Counted from the stretch's first letter, positions 32,985 to 43,762 are shown. The stretch is 64,000 bases of DNA from Psococerastis gibbosa (GCA_963971405.1 OZ020487.1:29435371-29499370); one strand, 5' to 3'. Notes: a model not told the origin generated them from the letters alone. Made by a program: numbers and translations.

Positions 32985-33715
32985 TTAGATTATATTCTTC
33001 GCCTTTAATATTTAACTGTTACTGCTGCTCTAAAAACGCGGAAAACCCCAATATTTCAGGGATATTTTTCAAAAAAATTCACCCAGGAGAGACCCCCGGG
33101 CCCTCTTGTCCAGCTATTTTCATCGCCAGTGAAATCTAAACGTTACTACTATCAAAATGAGTACAATCCCACTATTACAAGCCACATTTTAAAGAAATTT
33201 CACCCGGAGGAGACCCCCGGGCCTCAGAGACGAACGCAGCGACCGACACTGCGGCCAATTGCCAATCAGTTATATTGTTTGCGTCTAAAATCCAATTGTT
33301 ACTGCACTCAAAATGCGTAAAACTCCAACATTTCAGGCATATTTTTCTAAACTTTTCACCCGGGGGAGACCCCCGGGCCCCCCTGGTTCGCAATTGCATT
33401 AATTGCCTGTAAAAGCTCTAAGGTACTGCTGTCAAGATGCGTAAAATAAAACTATTTCAGGTCTGTTTACTCCCCCCCCCCCCTTCAGGTCCCCTGAACC
33501 CTCTGGCTCCTACGCAAAGGACACTAAGGTCATTAATTTTAACCTGTATGTATGACGTTTTTCCCCCCTTCGAAACTCAATCGTTCACTGCTATTAAAAT
33601 GCATAAAACCCCACTATTTTGCCCTTATATTTTAGAATTTTCCTCGGGGACACCCCAGGACGCCCCATTGGTATCTCTCTGCATCAGGCGCATGGGTTAT
33701 TCAAGTAAGGCACTG
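32985..33715. repeat. degenerate tandem array of five units
   Basis: Each unit holds 'actgctxtcaaaatgcg', 'aaaaccccactatttcagg', 'ttttcaxxcttttcaccc' and a 'ggagacccccgggcc' block. Anchors at about 33021, 33145, 33301, 33425 and 33587 give spacings of 124, 156, 124 and 162 bp, an alternating pattern that suggests a two-unit higher-order repeat. Single units occur inside hAT elements at 4.1, 16.7, 18.4, 18.7 and 21.9 kb. Confidence 0.75.
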
Positions 33716-33789
33716 TAAATTAATGGGCCTTGTTTCGCTAACAAACACACCAATTGCACAATGCTTAAAAATTAATATGGCTTGGTAGG

Positions 33790-33936
33790 CTACACCCACT
33801 TTTCCCGGAATGCCCCCCCCCCCCCCCGAAAATCTGTCCTGGACTCGCCATTGGGGGGGGGGGGCCTCGCGCAGAATCTCGCTCCTGGCCTCGCGAGCCC
33901 ACGGGCCGGCCCTGGTTACGCCACTGAGCATTGCTA
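33790..33936 (-). mobile_element. G-run element termini
   Basis: A C run, 'gtcctggactcgccattg', a G run, and finally 'ggttacgccactg' ending at 33936, the inverse of CAGTGGCGTAACC. That terminus also opens the hAT element at 61979. Two elements are probably overlapped here. Partner ends are unresolved. Confidence 0.45.
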
Positions 33937-35378
33937 TTATAATCTTTCGTGAACTTGACAGGATATTTTTTTTTAGTCCCCCCCCCCCTCCCAGACTTTT
34001 TGAGATTTTCCGCCAATGGCCATAGGCTGCACATGTACCAAATGTCAGAGAACACAGGGCTACTATGTCATATTGCAATCCATATTGTTGATATGTTAAA
34101 AATGTTGAGAAATACACGAATTATTATTATTATTTTAACTTTCGTATTAGGACATAACTCGCCAGTTGCCGCCCTTGATTTCCTGTGATATTGCGATTAT
34201 GCAACCGAGCAAACTTTTGTTATACCGAACCGAAAATTTCATATGCCGCCATCTGGCTAGTATGTAATAAAAATGCGTGAGGGCGCATTCATAATACGTC
34301 CGATAGTCTCATCTTAAGATGGGCTTACTCAACAGGATGGTGGGGATATCAGACAAGAATAAATACTAAACAGCATCCAATTATTATGAAATTAGTTAAC
34401 GTCTTCTGTTACTTCTGGTGCATGGTAGGCTAAATACAAGTACCAGAAGAAGTTAGCTGGCTCAGAACGCATGCTATAATTCTCTGCTATGACATTTTCA
34501 CTTTAAATCGTTCTTGACATACATCAGTAACCTGCTTAACCATAATTGACAATGCGGTCATGCTATCCAAAATTACACTTTTTGATAGACAAATTTATGC
34601 GCTCCTAAATTTCCCTTCAGCAATACCATACGAAAATAATAAATGATGATGGTAAACATGTGAAAAACAAACATTTTAATATACATTAACTGGGCTTGAT
34701 TGAAATTTTGTATGTTTGGCACTCTTTAACAGATTATAGAGTTCCAAACATGTCCGTATGGAAAATGGTCTGCTAATCAAACCAACATCGAAATACAATA
34801 CCGTTGTCCGTAGACCCCTGTTCTAATGTTCTTAATGTCCGAGCACCCCAAAGGTGTTGGCGCCGCTGTCTTTTTACTTATAGCACCTAAGCTACTAATA
34901 TAAAAGTCCCAAAGGAACTGAAAGAAACGAGAATACAACGAAATATGCAGTGTTTTAAGTTGCGCGCGAGTTATGATGAACCTGCGATTTACGATATGGT
35001 CCATTGGCGAGGTTTTTTTGCGTCTGGCTATTTATATTACGGTGATTTTTATAGCAGAGTCTTGTCTTTTCGGCCAAATCCCCATCAACAGGTCATTAAA
35101 GTTTTATTTGCCCATCGTGACCGACTTGTCGGGCGCCCAGCCATTACCTGTCCGCCACGGCTTTATTAGAACTTAATTACTTCTTTGTTTTTAAGTCAGC
35201 AGTTTTAACGGTTACTTCTAAAGATCAGATTTATATTACATTAATCAGGTTTTATAAGAGATCTCTGCATATCTTACAAAATATAAGTATCACAGCAGTT
35301 TGTCAAGGCAGATATTTCAAAACAATTTGTATACAAAGGACCCCTGGCCATTGAAAAATTTATTAACTCCTCGTTCTG
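33937..35378. other. no recognised gene; 34840-35170 slightly CpG-rich
   Basis: Mostly AT-rich, with a C run at 33978-33988. 34840-35170 is non-repetitive, contains several CpGs and TTTATA/GTCATTAAA-type words, and is open in two plus-strand frames without a recognisable protein. Confidence 0.3.
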
Positions 35379-35733
35379 CAGCCGGCTGTCACAAAGATAT
35401 GGAAATGGTCAGATGAAGAATGCAAACAAATAAAATAAAAAGACTACAAGACTTCGCAGAAAATTGATATTTTCTCATCTGAAAATGGTAGGTATGACTT
35501 CTTCTCGAGTTGCAATCTATGGATTGGTATGCAGCGAATGTTGTATCCTTGTCTGTTTTGTGCGTTCCTTTTCTGTCCTTTTTAGGTGTCGCGTTCTAGG
35601 TCCTTTCATGGCATCCTCTAGGTACTCCTTCCTCTGTCGTCCTCTTAAGTATGACTATAAAACATGACAAACTGCTTTTATTTTTGATCAATTTTTCATC
35701 TGACCATTTTCATATCCTTGCGGCTGTAGCAGA
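35379..35733. mobile_element. foldback element with about 60-bp arms
   Basis: Left-arm words 'gatatggaaatggtcagatg' and 'ctgcagccg' are mirrored on the right by 'catctgaccattttcatatc' and 'cggctgtagcag'. The loop is AT-rich. No second copy was seen and no clear target duplication. Confidence 0.6.
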
Positions 35734-35904
35734 AGGAGGAATCAATTAATTTCGTCGAAAGTTTCCCAATCGTCATTTGATGCTATGGCTGCTGGATGGG
35801 TCAATTTGACGCGAGCCTTTTTAAACCCCTCTAGTTTTCCTTCTAAATATTTTGTTTCAATCTTTATTGTCATTTAATTAAATTAAAAAAAAAAAATGTA
35901 TACC

Positions 35905-36150
35905 TATTGCCGGCCTGTAGCGTAATGGACCTCACTTATGGCTTTGTCTGTGCTATGTACCTAATTAATTTCGCTTGAGTAATTACGCGTATTTATTTTC
36001 AATGTGATGCGCCCATAATTAATTGTCATTTGTAAAGGCTTCTTAAGAAAATTCATCTTGTCAAACTTGTAGGCAGTAAGGCAATGGCCCCAGGTTTTGT
36101 ATTATAACCATCTAATGACGCATAACAGCGTTAATAATGATATGCTTCCG
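35905..36150. promoter_or_regulatory. candidate conserved non-coding stretch rich in homeodomain cores
   Basis: Non-repetitive, with 'cctaattaattt', 'gagtaattacgcg', 'cataattaattgtcattt', 'tctaatgacg' and 'gttaataatg' in 200 bp. Such clusters are typical of homeodomain targets, but this is only motif density in AT-rich DNA. Confidence 0.2.
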
Positions 36151-36393
36151 GTGGTCGAACAATTCACAATACAATACTACACGTATGTATAATGATACAG
36201 TATATTGAATTATATTGTATGGCATATTGCTCATTTAAATAAACAATATTTAAAAAAAAATTAATTTTATTGCATCAAAAAATTTCCATGTGCATTGGTC
36301 TTTATCGAGGATGTCACGCCATCTTTTGTGGGTTGAATTGAACAAAAAGACGCAGGCGATGACAACAACACGAAGAATATGAGAACTAGTAAA

Positions 36394-36773
36394 GGCGCCC
36401 ATTCCACCGACCGGCTAGGGCTATTTACAAAAACGGTGACGTGATGACATTCAAGACTTAGGCGGGGTTTCCACCGACCTCGCATTGCAGAATGCAAATG
36501 ACATTGACGGAAATTAGAATTTTTCTTTTTATAGAAATCTATTAAAATGTTTGTACTTAACATATCCCATGACGCCATTTTTTAATTTTAATTTGTTTGT
36601 TTGTGATTTTACTGTATGATCATTGATCAATTTTAACTATGGCATAGGGGAAAATAAACATTTCCGTCAATTCTGCAATGCGAGGTCGGTGGAAACCCCG
36701 CCTAAGTCTTGAATGTCTGCTACCACGTCACCGTTTTTGTAAATAGCCCCAGCCGGTCGGTGGAATGGGCGCC
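36394..36773. mobile_element. double-terminus foldback MITE, family P, copy 1
   Basis: Outer termini GGCGCCCATTCCACCGACC in inverted orientation, with flanks taaa/ttag derived from TTAA. About 80 bp inside is a second inverted terminus, GGCGGGGTTTCCACCGACC. The arms continue with 'tcgcattgcagaatgcaaat'; the centre is AT-rich. No transposase. Confidence 0.85.
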
Positions 36774-36777
36774 TTAG

Positions 36778-37365
36778 GTTATAAAATCATTGACTGGCGG
36801 CCATTGCATTTTGGCCAAAATTCAAAATCTCCATAATGTATACATGATGAAGTTGGCCAAAATGGCATGCCGGCGAAGTTCTCATTAGAAATGATAATCC
36901 GCCTATGCTTAGCATACTACATTAAAACAAAGTTTCCCATCCAGTTTATGTATATAGATCAATGAAAAGACGATATTACGCCATCGGCGATATGCCACAT
37001 TTTGACACAGAAATTTTCAATCAAATGAACGCTTAATAGGCTATTTATAAAATGTGAGGTATGTGTAGCCTATCTCATGACTCACCTAACCTCACTCAGC
37101 CCTCCCCCCCCCTCCAAGCTGAGACATTTCCCCAGACTATAACTCAATTTGTATAACAACTTAACGTTGTTCACTCATGAAAAAAAAATCTAAACCGCAC
37201 TAAATTAGGCTACAATATTAAAACCTAGTGCACCCATTTTATTACTAAGAAAAATCTCATCAACAAACCGAACAACAACAAAAAAATAACAATATTGTTT
37301 CGACTTAATATGCGTGAACCCCACAATATAAAATATTATAAAACTTTAATAAATGGGCACCGAAA
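36778..37365. other. no recognisable gene
   Basis: AT-rich sequence with a C run at 37104-37113 and no other structure. Confidence 0.4.
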
Positions 37366-37409
37366 TCAATCTTCGTATGAAAATTTTTCATTTATATGTG
37401 TAAATCTAA

Positions 37410-37665
37410 AATGACGAGATGACTCGGGTATTTGTGAGTAGGGTTTCACGGTTCTTAGGCTTATTACTCGGTGGTTTATGGCGCGCGGGCCCCACAGATG
37501 ATTTCTTGCTTGTTTTCGGAGATGCTTAATGATGAGCGTGCAAGAGTGGGCTTTGTGGGTCTCAGCATGCCCGCTGCGCCCCGTGCTACTGCTGACGGGC
37601 TCCGTCACGGCCGGGCCCGGTTGGGTGTCCTACCCTGCTGAGAACGGGAGCATCGGGTTGTCAGC
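37410..37665. promoter_or_regulatory. CpG-rich, non-repetitive island
   Basis: GC- and CpG-rich block ('ggcgcgcgggcccc', 'cacggccgggcccggttggg') in AT-rich surroundings. Minus-strand open reading 37366-37608 has no recognisable protein. An acceptor-like 'cccgttctcagcag' is present on the minus strand, but every downstream frame soon stops. Promoter, enhancer or lost exon are all possible. Confidence 0.25.
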
Positions 37666-37958
37666 GTAGGTGTTCATTTGGGTTCTACCATGTCTTAATG
37701 ATTGCTCCTATTGGGAAAAGGGTTGACTGTCTAGTGGGCAACTTGCCATTTGAAAATAACACTGTATACTTTTGTATAATAATTGTTGTCAGTGTCGCCT
37801 TCAAAATAGCTACATTATTACCCCAGGGTACCATACCTACGAGTTATTAGTTTTACGCTTGGTACCTTGGTAAGACTACGACAGAGTGTAGAAATCTAAG
37901 ACAGTGGTATGGTTTCTAAGACAATGGCAAATATCTTGAAGTATGTACATTATACATT

Positions 37959-38064
37959 AACCGAAAATTAGAGGATGTAGAAAAAATGGGTTAGGCCGTT
38001 AGGCTTAGATCGTGGGCTCGAATCCCGCCAAGTCCAGTTTTTCTATATCCTCAAATTTTCGGTT
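37959..38064 (+). repeat. tRNA-like unit inside an inverted repeat
   Basis: 'ggttaggccgttaggc' and 'gtgggctcgaatcccgcc' match the anticodon arm and T arm of the unit at 42345-42420. Its 3' flank 'tttttctatatcctcaaatt' is the inverse of the 5' flank 37959-37985, so two partial copies stand head to head. The D arm is missing. Confidence 0.6.
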
Positions 38065-38184
38065 ATAACGAGGAAGTTACCTCTTCAACCTATTAGTATA
38101 TACATATAATACTGCAATATAATGTATGTAATAAATTATGCATTCATATAATTGACTCGCATCTGTAATTGGCTAAGTCATGCC

Positions 38185-38425
38185 TGTTACATTGCATCTA
38201 TGGTAAGCTTGTCTCAGCTTGTCCATTATCGCTTGCAGCCGGTGTAGGTTTACATCGAGGACGTATACCTACCTAATTGCCAACGACAAAAAAATTCATA
38301 ACAATGTAAATAATATAATAATATAAAATAAAATATACAAATAATAAATCCACGGGGTCGTTGGCATTGGACGAGGGACCAATAAGAGAAGTACCTAGGC
38401 TTAGGTTCATAAAAAGTCCTTCAGA
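38185..38425 (-). repeat. repeat family R1, copy 5 (continuous form)
   Basis: The minus strand gives the fullest order of blocks: 'aaggactttttatgaacc', 'ccaatgccaacgaccccgtg', 'atgaatttttttgtcgttgg', 'cctcgatgtaaacctacacc', 'ggctgcaagcgataatgg', 'acaagctgagacaagctta', 'gcaatgtaacaggc'. It gives the empty-site reference for the insertions at 17181 and 61979. Confidence 0.75.
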
Positions 38426-38624
38426 ACATTATTATTATTATGCATTATTAGGCTGGTCAATGGGAGTTAATATTAATAAAAACTGACAATAAAATAACAA
38501 GTAAAAATAAAATAAATATAAAAATAAAATAAAATAAACATTAAAAATTAATAGCAAAAATAAATGATTAAGCCTTGTTTAGCAGCACTGTATGAGTCTT
38601 TTGTCCCAAAATAAGCGCTAGCTT

Positions 38625-38720
38625 GGGGATGCGGGATGGTATTATTATGTATTGTATTTTTGTAATGTATGCTCCTTGTCCAAGGAATACTGGACAAGGA
38701 AAAGAAAGAAAGAAGAATTT
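38625..38720 (+). mobile_element. short LINE 3' UTR-like end with (GAAA)n tail
   Basis: 'tgtatgctccttgtccaagg' and 'ctggacaaggaaaagaaaga' resemble LINE 3' ends that finish in a TGTCC..GGACA hairpin plus GAAA repeats. 55690-55790 has a similar end. Confidence 0.4.
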
Positions 38721-40764
38721 GTGGACATGTGGACACATTTCTCAATTGTCAGATTGGTGGTGTTCATTTGGTTTCTAATGATTGTTCAAAATAAATAAAT
38801 AGGCATAGCAAAAAGGGTTGGCGGCCAAGTGAGTTATTTATTTGTTCTTTCGCCGAAAATGTACATTCATTGCACTGTACTGTCTGCAGTATTTTTGGCT
38901 AAGTACACATTTTTTATGCTCACAAGACTTAAAAGAAAAATTAATTCTTATAAGCCTTCAAGTAGGCAAAATGGGGCATTCGCTCAATTTTTTGGTTTGA
39001 AAGCGATCAATTCGGATAATTAGAGTTCGGACAATTCGAGTTCTACTGTAATGCATATATCTAAAGTAAGTATGTACCTTCTCACTTCATTGGTAGAACG
39101 GCAACGCCAACGCCATAATGTACAATACATAAAAATTATTCCATGTGGGCGATGCTGTAACTGTACCTGTAACACCATATCAGGGAACTTGGCTCGTGTC
39201 TGAGGGGCCCCCGGGGGCTACCAACCTCGCATATGAAAAAATTAAATGAGAATTATTTAGGTTCATTAAAATAAAACTTTTGAACAATACTATAATTGCA
39301 TTAGATCGTATTTAACAATCATATTAAGGCTGTAAAATTATGACTTTTAGACTTTTCTAATGATGAAAAATAGTAAAAGTCATTCATATAGAGCTCATTA
39401 TAACCTATATAAGGTATAATACGGCACACAGCTTCGTCTATAAAACCTCTAAAATTAAAAATGAGCGGGCGAATGGAGCTCAAGAAACTAGTTCATTAAC
39501 AAAACTCGCTGTTTACTAATAATTCTTTCCAAAGGTTCTCAAAAATATATATGCGGATCATTATTTTTGGAAATGTCAGAGGACTGGATCGTTTTCTGAA
39601 TGGGGTTCCCCCGGAACCTTATGTTAAACTTCTAGACATGTTAATTTATTTCTAAACCTTTCAAAATTATTTTTTAATAAAAATTAAACATCGCATGGAT
39701 ACTGATAAATGTTGTGATTTAAATCATTGGGTTGAGGAGCCATTTGGCGGCTCCACGACGGATGGCATTCCATTTGTTTCTTCTCGTGGCAATTAGGTCT
39801 GTTAATTTTTAGAATGGCTTTCAACCTTTAAACGATTTTACGGCCATTCAAAGGTAGAATAAATAATATCAATCAATTTTATGTGGTTTTACGGTTCCGA
39901 AAATGTTTGAAAAACGGGTACCATTTGTTGCGTATCGTATGTACTTATTGGCCTATTATGCCCCCCTATATACAGACTTACAGAGTACTTCTACGGTACA
40001 TATTATTAATAATACTATTATTACTTCACTTAACTATAATTACTTTTTACCTTAATTTATAATTTTAAATTGTATGAAACTGATTTAAAATTGAAAACTA
40101 TAAGTTCTTTGCTAACACAGACGTGAAATAGAAAACATGTTCCATCGTCTATAGCGTTTACTGTGTTTATTAACTTTGGGGGCCCACAGGTTTTTTGTAT
40201 TACATTGGTATAATTGATGGCTTATTAACAACTATATTCCTTCAGCGCAGGGGAGTACCGGCCGAAAAAGAAGAAGAAAAGATTCCTCAGAGGGGCTAAA
40301 AATCGAATGGACTCTAATTTATGCAACTTGATGACAGAGCTTGATAATTTAGGCTATCTATTGCTTTTGTCACAATTTTGGGCCCATTTTGAAATACCGA
40401 AAAATATTTAAAACATTGCCCTATAGTTTAAAGACCTTAACCTCCACAGTGATGTTTGAAGTAGATCACCTTTGAGCTTCTTAATATGGATAATTCAAGG
40501 TCCATTAAAAATACTTTTACACATTGTACCTTGAGGTTACGACTAATCACTGATACATGTTCTGCAATTAATTTCATTTCTTTCTGACTGGTCATTTGGA
40601 ATCAATCGTTCATTTCCTATAGGTGCCTACGTTTTTTCTCGGTAAACTCCGTTGTCCAAGAAAATTAAATGCCGATTAGATAAACTAATTTTGAGAAAAT
40701 TTAAATGTTTTCGGTTATTTTCAATTTAAAGTTTAACAATAGGCATAATCTTACAATAAGAGAA
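38721..40764. other. no recognisable gene
   Basis: AT-rich DNA, apparently single-copy here. A GAAGAAGAA-type tract follows 'gggagtaccggccg' near 40250-40280 and may be another tiny LINE 3' end without visible target duplication. Confidence 0.35.
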
Positions 40765-41152
40765 TATGTCACGTAGAAAATTGGCACCCCAAAATTAAAT
40801 ACTTTTCCATTTTTATTTAATTAACTCAGCAAGTTATTAAAAATTTGGCTCATCTAAGTTGTAGAAGACTATACCTACTTCGTGCATCATGTTCATATAG
40901 TATTTTTACTTTTCGTTTTTATAATTCTTCAAAAAATCCCAGAATACGCGTAATTTTAGTCCGTTCTGGTATTTTTTATGACAGAACTAAGGTACCAAAA
41001 TTTTAATATTTCCTATATTACATGATGCATGAAGCAGTCTTCTACAACTTCCATGAGCCAAATCTTTAATGACTTGCTTTTGTAATTAAATAAAAAAATA
41101 AAAAGTCAATAAAAACAACAAATTTTGGGGTGCCTATTTTCTACGTAGTATA
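40765..41152. mobile_element. TA-flanked foldback MITE, family M, copy 2
   Basis: Termini 'tatgtcacgtagaaaattgg' and 'ctattttctacgtagtata' are inverted. The arms share 'atttaattaactcagcaag', 'gttgtagaagactat' and 'gcatcatgt' with copy 1. Confidence 0.8.
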
Positions 41153-41166
41153 TCCTCTTTAGAGGT

Positions 41167-41345
41167 TGTGTCAGGACATGTAGAATAGTAGAACGGACTC
41201 TGCCTTTCATCCGACGAAAGGTTGTTGGGTCGAGTCCCACGCTTGCTACATCTTCGGAGGGCATGTAAAGGAGGCAGTTCCGCGCTTTCCTTGTTGAGTT
41301 TGTAAGAGAGGGCTTTATATTATTTATTTATTTATATTATTTATT
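41167..41345 (+). mobile_element. tRNA-derived SINE family S
   Basis: Head 'aggacatgtagaatagtaga', B box 'gggtcgagtccca', body 'ttcggagggcatgtaaa' and 'ttgtaagagagggcttta', then an ATTT-rich tail. Confidence 0.8.
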
Positions 41346-41579
41346 TATTATTTTTTATTGATGGTATAGTCGGCCGTTGGACAATAATACAATAGATGCC
41401 GTAATAGCATGAGTTTTACTGTTTATGGCGGGAACCTCCCACTAACGCTGGGTCCCATCTGCGGAATCATTGATTGAGTAATCTAAGGATGGCCATCTTG
41501 CTGTATAAAACATTTCAACATAGTAATGGAGCTGTCACTACTCATCACTTGTTAAATAATTACCAACAACTTGAATTAC

Positions 41580-41830
41580 CTAGAGTCGGGGAAGGCTTCG
41601 TCTCCGAGAGGGTCGCCGAAATCACCCTATAAAACGCCAGCGCCCTGAAACTCTCGCCTTTCTTGTAGAAACATACTGTATGTAGTTAGTTATTGAGACT
41701 TACCCAGGGGGCGCTGCAGTCGGACGAGATGGGCTGGAAGGCAGGCATACAGCGGAACGTCATAGGCTCGTTCATTCAGAGGTAAACAGTCAATGTGGCG
41801 GGCTCAGGGCTCCAACTTACCTATGCAGAA
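41580..41830 (-). promoter_or_regulatory. CpG-rich island around the candidate exon
   Basis: GC-rich block containing 'gagtcggggaaggcttcg' and 'gggggcgctgcagtcggacg', with a plus-strand TATA-like CTATAAAACG (41629-41638). On the minus strand two GTAAGT donors occur (41703-41698 and 41821-41816). It is non-repetitive and is a plausible promoter or first-exon region; direction is unproven. Confidence 0.3.
41704..41775 (-). CDS. candidate first coding exon (24 codons)
   Basis: Minus-strand ATG in the context CTCTGAATGAAC opens 24 codons (MNEPMTFRCMPAFQPISS...) and ends TGG before GTAAGT, the consensus donor, in phase 0. It lies in a CpG-rich island. It cannot be joined directly to the exon at 11460-11728, whose acceptor expects phase 1, so it would belong to another transcript or need an intermediate exon. 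I know no homologue of the peptide. Confidence 0.35.
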
Positions 41831-41859
41831 ACCAAACACTAAGTTAGTGATCCTTGAAA

Positions 41860-42340
41860 TTAAATTGACACTCTGTTATAATTTTCTTTTCATTCAGCCG
41901 AATTCATAAAAATAATTATTTACTTCAAGAGTAAAAGGTAAGCAAGATCGAAATTTTCGACTCCGAGATTTCAACAAGTTTTGAGGTTCTAGGAACCAAA
42001 AAAAGTGATTTCTACGAAATGTCTATCCATCGGTCTGCCTGTTCGTCGATTTTTGGGCAAACTACTCGATGGATTTTGATGAAATTTGCATGTTGGTTTG
42101 AAAAATTCATATCTTGAGACCATTGTTTAATTTGGGCTAACTCAATTTTGTGGGGTTTACCCTCCAGAAACTACAAAAAAACTGCTAACTTTTTTTTTCA
42201 AAAACGGCTCCAACGATTTTCTTTAAATTCACACAGGCTACTTCATTGTAGTCGTCATTATTATTAATGTAAACAAAACCCAAACATGCCCCAATCTAAC
42301 CATTGGACAATTATTTACCAAGGGACTACTACATAGGATA
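41860..42340. other. no gene; possible dispersed repeat 41935-42250
   Basis: Contains 'ttgatgaaatttgcatg' and 'atttctacgaaatgtc'. Sequences of this style recur in many insect genomes, from general memory. 51270-51300 has a similar 'ttttgatgaaactttgcac'. No ends can be seen. Confidence 0.25.
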
Positions 42341-42344
42341 GGAT

Positions 42345-42420
42345 AGGTTTGTGGTCGAGTGGTTAAGACGACGCCCCGGTTAGGCGTAGATCGTGGGTTC
42401 GAATCCCGCCAAGTCCAGCT
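42345..42420 (+). repeat. tRNA-like unit (tRNA pseudogene or SINE head)
   Basis: The A box TGGTCGAGTGG and B box GGTTCGAATCC are both near-consensus. The anticodon arm (ACGCC/GGCGT), T arm (GTGGG/CCCGC) and most of the acceptor stem pair. The loop CCGGTTA lacks the usual T before the anticodon, so a functional tRNA is unlikely. The 3' flank 'ctctatcctctaattt' is shared with 38040, indicating a mobile family rather than a single pseudogene. Confidence 0.6.
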
Positions 42421-42515
42421 TTTCTCTATCCTCTAATTTCAGTATTTATCCTAATTAATGAATAGGAATGAATGTACGGGGTTCACTTGTACCGGTTCTT
42501 TATTATATTTTTAAT

Positions 42516-42826
42516 TATGTTATTTAAAATTTGGCTCATTTATGTTGTAAAAGACTACTTCATGCATCACATAAAATAATGAGATATGTTTAATTTCTGG
42601 TACCGTAGTTCCTTCATAAAAATGATTGGGGACTTAAATTTCACGTAAATTAAGATTTATGAAAAATTATAACTCTTACATTCAAAATACCCTATTACAT
42701 GCATGGAGTAGTCTTCATCAACTTAAATGAAACAAATCTTTAATAACATGCTTAGCTTAGTGAATTAATGAAATAAATAAAAATTAGATATTAAGGTGCC
42801 TATTTTCTACGTCGCATATCCCCCTA
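42516..42826. mobile_element. TA-flanked foldback MITE, family M, copy 3 (left end lost)
   Basis: Right terminus 'gtgcctattttctacgtcgc' is present. The arms share 'aaatttggctcat', 'actacttcatgcatca' and 'ataacatgcttag'. The left terminus is missing. Confidence 0.65.
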
Positions 42827-42828
42827 GT

Positions 42829-42915
42829 ATAATAAGACTTGTCTTGATAAAAGTATTACATAAAAATTATAAATTTTTTTAATGTAATATTTTTATCAAG
42901 ACAACTCTTATTACA
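42829..42915. mobile_element. small hairpin element
   Basis: Arms of about 31 bp ('agacttgtcttgataaaag' and 'tttttatcaagacaactctt') surround an AT-rich loop directly next to a family M element. A Tc1/mariner-type mini-MITE is possible, since the flanks are TA-rich. Confidence 0.55.
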
Positions 42916-42963
42916 ATGTGTTCCAAATATTACAAAGTTACAAAGGAGACTATTTTATATACA

Positions 42964-43133
42964 TGGTAGTAGTATTATGGTTGGACATAGTCCCAGGCCA
43001 CGGTGTGGGCCCATAGGACAGGGGTCCTCCCCTCCTCCTGATTATAGTGGATTCCGAACCACTCGACACAGTGCACACGACCAAGTTATCTGCATCTTTG
43101 ACCCTGCTCTGGTCCGCTGGATTCAACTTGGCG
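42964..43133 (-). mobile_element. retroposed repeat family F, copy 2, 11-bp TSD
   Basis: Perfect repeats ttttatataca at 42953-42963 and 43134-43144. Its (CTA)-type tail lies at the left and it shares the body of 14656-14923 with a shorter middle. Confidence 0.75.
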
Positions 43134-43144
43134 TTTTATATACA

Positions 43145-43762
43145 GGTATATCCCCTTAATATAATTACAAAATGTCAAATGGCTGCGTTGTTGGAGTACT
43201 TGATGGAGTTGGGGTCAGCGTTCTTCCGACAAACGTTAAACGCTTTTCAATCGTCAAAGAAAACGATCACGAATGATGCGTGAAAGTTTATGTTGTCGGC
43301 CGCTGGACACGTAATATTTGTGTTGTGTTCATGTTAGACACAAATCGTATTAGTTTGCGTGCGCGGATGGCCTCCTAAAGAGACCAAACCGCTTAGCGAG
43401 CTATTCATGAGCCCCGCAGGTCGCGCTGGCTGGAGAAGCAAATTTCCATGAGAAGCGAATACCGTGCTTGAATGCTGGTATAACTCTGAGATGTTGCTTG
43501 TACATACATTATATATTTTACTCACTCAATGTGTTTATTTCCTGCTATGTATATCATGAGCGAATACGCTGAATTTTTGTCAGCGGGACCGCAAACAGGG
43601 TTCCGAGCCGATGAGAAATCGGTTCGACAGGGCTGTTGGTGTATAAAAAACCCCCTTCACACCACAACCCAATGAAGATCTAGACTTGAGGATAGTGGTG
43701 GTTCCTCTTTCTTGAACAGTGGCCACTGGTGTGTTTGGGATGTTGCGCTCAGGAATTATGCC
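43145..43762. other. no recognisable gene
   Basis: Moderately CpG-containing sequence around 43290-43440 and a unique-looking block at 43580-43760. No coding support. Confidence 0.35.

Noticed and set aside
33175-34117. Frames with repeated GSPPGE and a 138-codon minus-strand frame
   Set aside because: The repeat comes from the 33-kb tandem units, and the long frame runs through G/C-run transposon ends.
36267-36578. 103-codon minus-strand frame with a similar frame at 50529-50840
   Set aside because: Shared because both lie in the double-terminus MITE; the sequence is terminal repeat, not protein.
37366-37608. 80-codon minus-strand frame as a coding exon
   Set aside because: No acceptor leads into this frame, no motif, and its start lies in a CpG-rich block where stops are rare.
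42345-42420. Functional tRNA gene
   Set aside because: Good A and B boxes, but the anticodon loop lacks the usual T33, one acceptor pair is broken and a dispersed relative shares its 3' flank.
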